Below, one piece after another: positions 11,595 through 25,807 of a DNA stretch of 64,000 bases. Position numbers and translations under genes: made by a program. The stretch is from positions 11,594,001-11,658,000 of the forward strand of contig CAVNZM010000002.1 of assembly GCA_963693365.1 (NCBI GenBank), read 5' to 3'. The first letter of the stretch is position 1. Each line of letters opens with the position of its first letter. Under the pieces are notes generated by a model. The model saw nothing but the letters and a program-made list of their open reading frames with translations. It made no database searches and was not told where the DNA came from. The stretch is from Amoebidium appalachense. Lineage: Eukaryota; Ichthyosporea.

Positions 11595-12506
11595 ATGATA
11601 AGCCGACCGGCGATCTGAGCCACTTTTGTGGCTCGAATGACCTAGTTGTGCGCGATCCCTATAAGTGGTAGTAAATATACAAAACTCACAAAACAAACTA
11701 CACACCGACGTTGCTGAGAACCTAACGGTCACGCAGACACCAAGAATACGAAGTTTTGTCTCTAATGTCTGCTTCATACTGCGCTGCAAACTGGGTTTGT
11801 AAGCGAAGATTTTAATTTTCTGGACGAATTTTTGGTTATGTTCGAAATATTGCCTCCCCATGGTGTGCTACGCCCTAAAATTATTAGTAGAAAACAAAGA
11901 GGATAGTGTTGGCATGCTACCTGCAAATTTGAAGGTTTTTCGTCGTCATTTCACCGAGATCACGTCGTAGCGTTCTGTAGGAGATAGCCTTCCTCCACCG
12001 GAAAAGAAGGTCGGCAGCCGGGCGGAATCGAGTCAAACTGGGCTCTCTGGACAAGTTTTTGATTATGTCAAAATATAGTTGCTTCCAGGTGCGTGGAAAC
12101 CTTCAAAAATAGCAGAAAGCAAAGAGTATGTTTCTAGCGTGCTAGCGGCAAAATTTGAAGGCTTTATATTGTCTTTTCATCGAGTTCACTATGTACCGTT
12201 CTCAAGGGGTCCACCCGCTTCCGGCGGAAATCTGGGCTGAAATCGATCTGTCGACTGCCGAGGAATGCGAAAAAAAACACGATACCCCTTGTTGGTTGGC
12301 AAGCGCTGACGCCCTATTTTATTACACCAATCACCTTGGTCCAAAGACAAAAAAGGCAGGAAACTTCAGCAGCTAACTGGGCATACCAAGAAAGCGCGGG
12401 CGACTCTCGACCACTACGCTACAGGGGTGGTCGTCGGGTACGAGCCACTTTAGTGGCTATTTCGACCCATTCGAGCCACTAAAGTGGCTCACAGTCGACT
12501 TATCAT
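11595..12506. mobile_element. Non-autonomous DNA transposon with terminal inverted repeats
   Basis: The ends ATGATAAGCCGAC (11595-11607) and GTCGACTTATCAT (12494-12506) are inverted repeats with one mismatch. Just inside are perfect palindromes GAGCCACTTTTGTGGCTC (11617-11634) and GAGCCACTAAAGTGGCTC (12473-12490), plus a third related one at 12442-12458. TATG repeats flank both sides. Copy B of the duplication carries the unoccupied site (20699-20710), so the element moved after the duplication or was lost from B. No transposase frame is present. The interior contains two diverged direct repeats starting near 11820 and 12047. Confidence 0.85.
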
Positions 12507-12787
12507 GTATGTATGTATGTATGTATGGAGCTCCGGATCCGAAGAAGTCGCACGCGTGCATATCATCCCAAGTCGTGATCTTCGAAGCCATGGATCGTCT
12601 CCGAAGGAATTTTCGCGTCCCAAGGCAGCAGACACGTCCCGTACACACAGTAAGATGGCAGGCGAATATCGAAGGCGGGACTCGAGTCCCCGTCTGCAAC
12701 TACTACTACACTTGAGGAAGGAAGGATGAATGAAGCTGTGTACTGGCCGCGGCTAGAGAGAGCGGGGGGTGGGAAGAGAGCCGGAGG

Positions 12788-12819
<32 letters not shown>

Positions 12820-12898
12820 AGAAGGGCGAGGAGAGCTGCGAGAGAGATATCTGAGAAAGCTACAAGAGATTGGGGGGGGGGGGGGGGGGGGGGAGGAG

Positions 12899-13114
<216 letters not shown>

Positions 13115-13166
13115 CTTGGGGAGAGAGGGGGATGGGGGCCCGGGGGGGGACGAGAGAGACTGAGAG

Positions 13167-13269
<103 letters not shown>

Positions 13270-13339
13270 TCTATCTACAGAGAGAAGAGGGAGAGTGGGA
13301 GAGAGGGAGAGAGGGAGAGAGGGGGGAGGGGGGACTCCT

Positions 13340-13434
<95 letters not shown>

Positions 13435-14684
13435 ACAGTGTGTGTGTCACAGTGTGTGCGTGTGTGAATCACACACAGAGAGAGAGAGATAGAGAGGGGG
13501 GAGGGGGGGGGAGGGGGGGGGGGATCTGCAGATTTATTAGTAGTGTTTGCAAACTTTTACACTACATATAGTATCGGCCCTTAACTTAACACTGATTAGC
13601 TAAGTGTCTTTTGTTTATTTTGTTTCTCATCGGACTCCTGGCCTGGACTCCTGAGATATGCCCATACCATTTAGAGCAAGTTAGATGGGGAACAGGGGGA
13701 AAGGAGGAGGGAGGGATGGGGGTGGGGGGGTGGGGGGGGAGGCACGAGTTGATCATCTTGGCAGATATTGGAGAAAAGGAAACCGTGGTGAGTTTATGTT
13801 CATGTTCCGCGGTGGTACGTGTGTTTGTTGTGTTGTGTTGTGTTGTGTTTGCGTGTGTGTGCGCGCGGGCGCACGTGCGTGTGTGTGTGGGCGGGCGGGT
13901 GGGCAGGCGGGCGGGTGTGCATGTGTGCATGCATGTGTGCGTGTGGCGGTTGTGTAGTCAGGTTGTTTTTATTTGACGTTTCATTGTGAGAGGTTGGGGG
14001 GGGGGGGGGGGGAGCAAGTGTGGAAGGGAAGCGGGGGGAGGTGGGGTAGGAGGGGGAGGGGGGGGGGGAAGAGAGAGAGAGAGGGAGGGAGAGAGAGAGA
14101 GAGAGAGAGAAAGGAAGAGGAAAGAAAAAAGGAGGTGAAATGGGGGGGGGGGGGGGGGGGAGGGGAGGGGAGGGAGGGACCGGAATGACTCTGACGGGAG
14201 TTGAAAATGTGTAGTAGTCACTGTGCCCAGAACATAAAAAAAATCCTTATGCTAATGGACCAAACACCGTTATAGTTTTTCTTTTTAGAGGGGATTTAAG
14301 CGGGTAATTAGATGGCATGATTCGGATATTTATTGTTTACATGGTGCCTATTAATTTTTTTCCAGCGAAAGATATCGAAACAATGCAGAAACAGAATGTT
14401 AAGTTCATAGTAAACGGGTAGAATATTGTGTTTTATTTCGGAGACAGCCTGAAATTAGCACCAGGGGAAAAAAAAGAAAGAAAAAAGCATAATAAAAATC
14501 AGAATATAAAGAGCTTTAAAAGCCGAAAGAAAAGAGAGATAACAGATTCACGTTTCCGTTAAAACAATTGTTAACAAATGGCATATACTTAATCTCAAAC
14601 TAAGCTCTTTACTGTAACCACTGCCCCTATTTGTAAATAGAGACACCAAAATCGGTAAACAGCCATCACCTTGACATCTTTGCA

Positions 14685-14722
<38 letters not shown>

Positions 14723-15046
14723 TTGTATATATGATTATACTAGTATTGTGTAACCGATCGGTCTAAATAGCATCATCAACGAAGTTAACCGAGAATTTGC
14801 CGGACAAGCAAACAATTGACCTTCGAGTACATGAAAGTTAGCCCGTCCATCTATATAGCATATATCATTTACATAAGGATACAAGCATATGGTAACTATA
14901 CACTGAACATGTCAATCTAATTCAATGATATCCAACGAAAAATAAGGTAGGAGGTTTCTATATGGAGTACATGAAGATTCACTCACCCATCCATTATCTA
15001 TCCAGCAAAAAAAAGGGATTGGGTCTCAATGTAAATTACATGAAAT

Positions 15047-16403
15047 TTACTTTTTTATCGGTGCTACGCATTCGCACTGAGCCGAATACGTCTCCACACA
15101 TTGCACCTGCGCGCACCACTCATCCGTCACCCCCGAATTCTTTTTCGCCACACACGTACGTGCAGGGGTGGGGTTCTTTGCGTCCAAATAGTAGCACACC
15201 CCCGGGTTGCATTTGTTGGAGACACACCAGGTGTCGGGGATGTGCGACACACGGGACTTGCAGTCAAAGGTGAGCGTTTCTGTGTGTGTCGGTGTACAGT
15301 GGGCGGGGGGCGGGCGCGGGGGGAGAGGGGGAGGGGAGGGGGGGGGGGGGGGGGGAGGGGGTACGAAAGTGTAAACGTGTGTGTGTGTGTGGTGGGGGGG
15401 GGGGGGGGGGGGGAGGGGGAGGGGGAGGGGGGGGGGGGGTAGAGGGGTTGCATGTGTGTGCGGGGGATTATCGTACATTCATGTGTGAATGTAGTGTTGT
15501 TGTTTTTTGTTTTCTTTGTTGGTTTTATTTTTCTGTTTTTTTTTTTTTGTGTGTGCGTGTGTTGGGGGGGGGGGGGGGGGAGGGGAGGGGGGGGGGGGGG
15601 GTTAGAGCGGGGGGGGGGGGGGGGGGGTAAGTGTGCATGTGCATGTGTACATATTGTGTGTATTGTGTGTGTGTGAGTGCTGTGTATGTGTGTGTTTGGC
15701 TGGCTGGGGGGGGAGGGCGGGGAGGGGAGGGGGGGCACACACACCCACACGGCTGAAGCGCTTGCCATCAGCAGAGACAGTGCGCACGTGCACTTGAGAA
15801 GATGTGATTGGTGCGCCAGTGCTAGGCACCGCCTTCCAACGTTTTCCATTCGTCGAATACTGAACCTGGAGCCCGGGAAGTTCACTCGCAGCGTAAAGGA
15901 CCCCGTCTTTCCCAGCCGCACCCGCTGGGGGCACACGATATTGAACCACCACCGCATCCAATTTACGAAGCTCCTTCTTGGCGAGAACGTTAACAAACGA
16001 CTGGTACTCAGCGTCGAGTGCAGTTGTGTTCACAAATTCGGTCTTTGGGTGAGCGTCATCGGCCCCCCTGCTGAAAATCCGCCCCGGGTACAAACTCGAG
16101 TTTGTGCGAGGCAAAGTGCCAGGCGCACTCCGCCAAGGCGAGCATGCGAGGGAAAAGCATGTACTCGAATTGTGATTGGGTACGGACCGTCTTTGACCAA
16201 ATATGGCCTTGAAGCCCCTTAACCACGTGCCAGAGATCGGTGGCTCCTGATTGGAGGAAATACGGTGTGTTGTCGCGGCTCGTCGCGGTTTCGGCGTTCT
16301 GGTACACGTTGACGGGGGCGAATGAAAACGTCCGCTTCAGCCCGGTGCTCCGGCTCGCCCAATAGTATCCCCGCTCAGCGGTGTTAACCTCTTACGGCAT
16401 GTC
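15047..16403 (-). pseudogene. 5'-truncated chitobiase (GH20) fragment in copy A
   Basis: It matches the 3' part of the full gene at 23263-28850. The last exon (15047-15279) and the previous exon (from 15745 upward) are both recognisable and join in frame (donor at 15744, acceptor after CACACACAG). The homology stops abruptly at about 16403, inside the equivalent of exon 4, where R3HCC1-like intron sequence begins. The N-terminal domains, most of the catalytic domain, the Asp-Glu pair and any promoter are missing. A surplus base in the C4 run at 16082-16085 (C3 in the full copy) also breaks the frame. A functional protein is unlikely. Confidence 0.88.
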
Positions 16404-16444
16404 GAATTATTTCTTTCTTTCTTTTTTTTTTTTTGTCTACACAG

Positions 16445-17127
16445 AACGCTACAGTAAGGGAGCAGGGGCAGCCTCAGCTGACCGCAAGGAGCGGCCTGTG
16501 ACCACGGCAGCAGTTGCCAGCCGGCTGGTTGGAGGGGCACTTGGGATCACGGTCAGGAGGACACAGGAGCAGATAGCTGCAGACAGGGAGATGCAGAAGG
16601 AGAGAGGTGTGTGCGGGTGGGTGGGCATGGGGGTGGGGGGGGTGGGGGGAGAAATGGGGAGGGGTGGGGTGGGGGGGGGGGGGGGGGGGGGGGGAAGGGG
16701 GCACTCGAGGCTTCTTGTGGTATTGCGTAGGAGGATTTGGAGGTTGTGGTTTTTATCAGTGTGGTTGGGTGGGTGGGTGGGTAGGTGGGTGTGTGAGTGT
16801 GGGTGTGGGCGTGTGTGTGTGTGTGTGTTTCTGCTTCAACGGCCATCAATCCCCAGCACTCACTCATTTCCTTCTTTTGTCCCCCTTCAGTTCCTTTGCC
16901 CCAACACCTCGAGAAGTTAAGACTGTCGGAATTAACTCTTTTGCGCCGGGGGGGGGGGGGGGGGGGGGGGAGGGGGGGGGGGGGTATATGGGTGGAGTGG
17001 CGTTATCAAAGGCACATATAGTAGTTAACTGTGGAGTTGGGCCGTGTGTGCAGAGAAACGAGGTGCCACAAGACAGCAGGCAGCACAGCAACAGCACGAG
17101 GTGGACTCGGCATTTGACCTGGGATAG
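16445..17127 (+). pseudogene. Duplicated last two exons of the R3HCC1-like gene
   Basis: Exon 16445-16606 copies 7269-7433 with one codon (Lys) deleted. Exon 17054-17127 copies 7758-7831 with one Asp-to-Gly change. Splice sites, frame and stop codon (17125-17127) are retained. No upstream exons precede it: it starts at the duplication junction next to the oppositely oriented chitobiase fragment. It is a gene remnant unless transcribed from an unseen promoter. Confidence 0.88.
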
Positions 17128-18378
17128 AATGGGGTTAAACCCCACCTGTAAAAGGGTTAAATTGCATGGGTTGCACGGTGAAATTTCAGCAACATGGGGG
17201 GGTCCGGTTAGGCTAGGCGAAGATTAAGTCTTTGTTCGTTTGTCCAAGGGCAAGGGAAACTGAGTGATTGGCTTCGTCAAAATAACTGGGTTCGGTACTT
17301 TTGATGTAGATTAGTTTTTCTCCGTTAAGAAAGATACGTGAAAGCTGAAATATTCATGTAGACACCCCTATTTGTGCGGTTGTTTTTTGTGTGCGCTGTT
17401 GTTGCGTGCAAGACGTTTTCTCTGCCTCCGGATGTGCACGTGTGAGCTCGTGTGAGCTACCACCCACCCATATCCACGTTTTTCATTGGACGAAAGTCAT
17501 CGACTAGAATTACGGTAAATTTCATGAAGAAATAAATCTGAGAATGTGCGGGTGGGTCCACGTCAGAAAGAACCCCCATAATGAATTCTTCTTGCACGTT
17601 GAAACGAAACCCCCCCCCCCCCTTCCCCCCTATATTTTTGGAGACGGGAGCACAGCCCCTCGTGCGCATGTGTGGCTTACTGCCCCCAACCCAACCCTCC
17701 CCCCCCCCCCCCCCCACCCCCCCCCCCCCAACACACACACACATACACACAAACACCACCACCTCCTCCACCCAACCACCCGAGAGCTCCCTCCATCCTT
17801 TTTTTCTTTTTTTTTCCCCATGAACGCTGATTTATTGTTTTTGCTCACTGTCAGATCTTTGGTTTTGGGCAGTGCTGTAATAGGTTGCCAAAATATGCTG
17901 CAAAACATTGTTTGTGCTTCAAGTTGTGCAGCTTGCTTGCTCATGCTTGGAGAGCTCGGTTGGGGGGGGGGGGGCATTTCTAGTGGGGAGCTATCTAATA
18001 CCGGTTAAGGCCATAGACGTCCAGTACCCAGCCGTGTTGAGCATGTTTTGTTTTATTCTATTGAGTATACACATCTGCACAGGCGTTATGAATCTTTTGG
18101 GTTTTTAGAATATTTACAAGGTGGTCTATAGTAACCAACCTCACGCTGCCCTAAAATGTAAAATCTATATATATAGATCTAGAGTACACTTGAATCTGAC
18201 TTGTACTATGATCATACACTAACATGATATCGATGCTTGGGTGTTCACCGTAGTAGACAAAAATAAGAGGAGAAACCTCGCGAAATGCCAAAACTATCAA
18301 GAGGTGTATTTTGCACACCGTAACTCGCGGCTCTATGAACAATGTATACGTAAGAAATAAGTTTTTATTGAAATTGAG
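17128..18378. other. Intergenic (copy B of 7832-9205)
   Basis: No gene seen. Diverged copy of the 7832-9205 spacer, with shorter poly-C and poly-G runs. Confidence 0.6.
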
Positions 18379-19854
18379 CTAACACACAGAAGGTGTTGCC
18401 ATCCACCCGCAAATCCGCGCAAAGCGGCTCTGTGTGATGCGCACACCGGCGTTGTAGTCGGGCTCCCAATGCCAGTTCCAAAACAGAGGCCACTCAATCA
18501 CCTGCTTCTTCACCTCAATATTATTCACACCGTATATGCGTCTCAAGCCGCTATCCGAGAAGAGAACATACATTCCAGACCCGCTCGTCCCGGGGACGGT
18601 ATCGCAACGATGGCGCAGTTGGTTGGTGCGGGCGTCAACAATGGGGCAGTAATGGTGCCACATTTGTCCCCAGGGTTTGTCTCCTGGATATCCGTTGATG
18701 TTGAAGCCCCACCCGTTGGAAATCCCGTTGTGCCACCCGAACGACATATAACCAACGTTCGGTTCTTCGGCTAGCGTAATAAGTGCGAAATCCGACTCCC
18801 AATCCTTGTTCAGAGTCCACGCCGTAAGCGTTACCGCTCCAGCCCACGCGTACGTACGGCCGCCGGGAGGAACACCGTTTTCGTTGTTGAGTGAGGGGCG
18901 GAAGTTGAGGTTTGCGATCCAGTCGCCGCCTGGGCCGGAGTGCACGCAGTGGCCTGCTGTCAGCACGTGACGCGGGCCAATCAGTGTGCCCGTGCAATGG
19001 TTGCCCACCATCCCAACCGCGCGGTAAGGGAAATTGTTGCTGTTGCCAACGCGCGTACGGTCGTCGCTGCCGAAAATGTAACGCCTGCTCTTTTGCCCCA
19101 CCGCGGGACCGTCCGCCCCTTTGGGAGAAGCACCGAATGAGTGCAGGTTGTCGAATTCGGACATACGTTTGAGCATTTCGTAGAGAAGGGAAATGGCCTC
19201 CTTGTTTTCTGGGTCTATCATGGAGCGGCGGACAGGTGCCATTCCCCCGTTAGGCCCCGGGTTGTCGACCGCATCGAGCGCGGTTTGAAGGAGAAGGCCT
19301 TGGAGAGGAAGGTCGATCTCACGCGGGGTCGGGTTGGGGTTCTCTGGGCACGAACGGTGAGAGTCGAGCTCTTGATACACGCCCGTGAAGCTGGTTTTCT
19401 CCGGAAGCTCAACCGTCTTGATGAACCCCTTGTACTTGAGGGTGTTGAAGGGGTTCAGTTGCTGCCATTTTTCATCGAAACCAAACCCGTCGTTGGGCTC
19501 CGGTGTGCTCTCCAGAGGGTCCACCTGATCGGTGGGGTTTCTGTCAGCCAGGAAGTTTTCCAAACGAGATGACGTGGTTGGAGCGGTGGTTTGTTTAGTG
19601 GTGGTGGTCGTTGACACGGGTGGCACTACGATAGTAGGTGTGGGAGTAACTGGTGGTTTGTTGATGAGCGAAGAGATAACGTTGATGGGTGTGATGATCG
19701 TAGGGACGATGGTTATGCGGCGGGTGGTGGTGGTGGTCTTTTTGGTGGTGGTTGTCTTAGGGAGAGGGATCTTGACTATCGCCTTGGGTGCCACAGCGGC
19801 GTAGGCTGAACTGGCCAAAGCTAGAAGAAGGATTATTGATGTTTTCATTCTCAA
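18379..19854 (-). CDS. Secreted S1-type serine endopeptidase, copy B (491 aa)
   Basis: Same length and architecture as the copy at 9206-10681: signal peptide, Thr-rich linker, propeptide, Arg-Arg pair at 257-258, then His302, Asp355 and Ser424. I count eight residue differences between the two (for example Asn197Asp, Thr263Ser, Gly336Ala, Thr362Ala, Ile419Thr, Val446Ile). None touches the triad and most are conservative. The frame is intact and the promoter region is retained, so this looks like a functional paralogue kept under constraint. Likely an extracellular digestive or processing protease; the substrate is unknown. Confidence 0.9.
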   Translation of the reverse strand: MRMKTSIILLLALASSAYAAVAPKAIVKIPLPKTTTTKKTTTTTRRITIVPTIITPINVISSLINKPPVTPTPTIVVPPVSTTTTTKQTTAPTTSSRLENFLADRNPTDQVDPLESTPEPNDGFGFDEKWQQLNPFNTLKYKGFIKTVELPEKTSFTGVYQELDSHRSCPENPNPTPREIDLPLQGLLLQTALDAVDNPGPNGGMAPVRRSMIDPENKEAISLLYEMLKRMSEFDNLHSFGASPKGADGPAVGQKSRRYIFGSDDRTRVGNSNNFPYRAVGMVGNHCTGTLIGPRHVLTAGHCVHSGPGGDWIANLNFRPSLNNENGVPPGGRTYAWAGAVTLTAWTLNKDWESDFALITLAEEPNVGYMSFGWHNGISNGWGFNINGYPGDKPWGQMWHHYCPIVDARTNQLRHRCDTVPGTSGSGMYVLFSDSGLRRIYGVNNIEVKKQVIEWPLFWNWHWEPDYNAGVRITQSRFARICGWMATPSVC

Positions 19855-19930
19855 GGTTTAGATGTTGCTTTAGTTGCTTTGTTCTAACAAAACGCTTTCT
19901 GCGCTTGAAGAAAAGTGGTAAGATTTGCTG

Positions 19931-19938
19931 GTTATATA
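19931..19938 (-). promoter_or_regulatory. TATA box of protease copy B
   Basis: TATATAAC on the minus strand, at the position of TATATAAG in copy A; the last base differs. The inverted CCAAT is at 19999-20003. Confidence 0.6.
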
Positions 19939-23262
<3,324 letters not shown>

Positions 23263-23640
23263 TCAATTCTCCATCCATTCGCACTGAGCCGAATACGTCT
23301 CCACACATTGCACCTGCGCGCACCACTCATCCGTCACCCCCGAATTCTTTTTGGCCACGCACGTACGTGCAGGGGTGGGGTTCTTTGCGTCCAAATAGTA
23401 GCACACCCCCGGGTTGCATTTGTTGGAGACACACCAGGTGTCGGGGATGTGCGACACACGGGACTTGCAGTCGAAGGTGAGCGTTTCTGTGGGTGGGGGG
23501 GTGGGGGGAGGGGGAGGGGGGGGGGGGAGAGAGGGGAGGGGGGGGGGAAGGGTGGGAGAGGGGGGGGGGGGGGGGGTTAGAGGGATTGCATGTGTGTGCG
23601 CGGGATTGCCGCGCGTTCCTGTGTCCATGTAATGATGTTT

Positions 23641-23671
<31 letters not shown>

Positions 23672-24024
23672 GGGAGGGGGGGGGGGGGGGGACAGCAACG
23701 TTTGGGAGAGAGGGGGGGGGGGGGTTTAGATAGGGAAGGGAGGGGCTTAGCAAACCCATTCACTATGAGTCGATGGGGAAGATGCAGCTAGCACAAATTT
23801 GGGTTACAGAGACCGTAAAAGCTCAAGGAGGCACAACACGAGGTGTGTGGTTGTGCATATACGTGTGTGGGGGGTTGGGAAGAGCAGAGGAGACCGTTTG
23901 GCACACACACTTACACGTGCACACACATGCACAAGGGGGGGAGGGGGGAGGGGGGGAGGGGGAGGGGGTGTGTGCGTGAGCGTGTACGTGTGTGTGTGTG
24001 TGTGTGTGCGTTTTTTTTTGTTTG

Positions 24025-24076
<52 letters not shown>

Positions 24077-25589
24077 GGGCACATACCCACACGGCTGAAG
24101 CGCTTTCCATCAGCAGACACAGTGCGCACATGCACTTGAGACGATGTGATTGGTGCACCAGTGCTAGGCACCGCATTCCAACGTTTCCCATTGGTCGAAT
24201 ACTGAACCTGGAGACCGGGAAGTTCGCTTGCAGCGTAAAGGACCCCGTCTTTCCCAGCCGCACCCGCTGGGGGCACACGGTATTGAATCCCCGCCGCATC
24301 CAATTTACGAAGCTCCTTCTTGGCAAGAACGTTGACAAACGACTGGTATTCAGCATCGAGGGCGGTTGTGTTCACAAATTCGGTCTTTGGGTGAGCGTCA
24401 TCAGCCCCCCCCGCTGAAAATTCGCCCAGGTACGAATTCGAGTTCGTGCGAGGCGACGTGCCATGCGCGCTCCGCGAGGGCGAGCATGCGAGGGAAAAGC
24501 ATGTACTCGAATTGTGATTGGGTACGGACTGTCTCTGACCATATATGGCCCTGAAGCCCCTTAACCACGTGCGAGAGATCGGCAGTTCCTGATTGGAGGA
24601 AATACGGCGTGTTGTCGCGGCTCGTCGCGGTTTCGGCGTTCTGATACACGTTGACAGGAGCGAATGAAAACGTTCGCTTCAACCCGGTGCTCCGGCTTGC
24701 CCAATAGTATCCGCGCTCTGCAGTGTTAACCTCATACGGCATGTCAAAATACGTGAAATCGGGGTTCGCGGATACTGCGCTAATCCCGTTTTGGGCAAGA
24801 GTCTCAATCTTGGTGCCCCAGAATAGAGCGTCCCATACCATTCCGGTAGATCCGGCGAGATCGGCTGGACGATCCAGATCCGCAAAACCGTCTGACCACG
24901 CCTGGAGCGAGTAGTTGTGTTTCTTGGCAAGGTCGCGTACCATTCGTGCAAAATCACTCATGATCTTCACCGATGGGTGGACGACATTGTTCGCCTTGCA
25001 CACGGGCGCTTTGATTGGCTCAGCAGCCGGGAGTGAATAGCCATATTTGGATGCGCACATGGGCGAATTTCCGTACGGCGAGTGGATGTCCTTAGCGAAA
25101 GTTGGCGCCGTGGGGTTTTTGGGATCGCTCGCCACGTTCTTGATTGCCCAAATTGGGTAATCGCCAGATGGGGCGGAGCCGCCATCCACGCCGCCGCACT
25201 GATCCTTCCAATCGGGAACGACGCCCTTAATCGCATTTTTGGCCTCGTCAGCTCCATAGGACCAACTCTTAAGGGGGGCACCTGCGGCCGCGTGCATTTT
25301 TCCAAATTCGGTCATGATTTTGTCCACAAACGATTGGACGCTGGGGCGGCATGGGTTGATGAGCGACTTGAAGTCGTAGTACTGGATGGTGGCCAGACGT
25401 GTCCTGTGGGGGGTTTTTTTTTTTTGGGGGGGGGGGGGGGGGGAGGGGGGGTAGGAGGGTAGGGGGGAGAGGCAGGATAAGCGGCAGGAGTGAGCCGGGC
25501 TGGGGGTGTGTGAGGGAGAGGGGGGGGGGGGGGGGGGGAAGGAGGGAGAGAGTACGAGATCGGGGAGGAAGGAGGGAGGGAGGGGAGCG

Positions 25590-25645
<56 letters not shown>

Positions 25646-25760
25646 AGGGGCAGAGAGAGAAGGGCAGTGGGGGAGAGAAGGAAGGGGGATGAGGATGGGG
25701 GTGAGGAGCGAACCTGTATGATTTTTGGGCTTGTTTTTTTTCTTTTCTTTCCTTTTTTTT

Positions 25761-25807
<47 letters not shown>

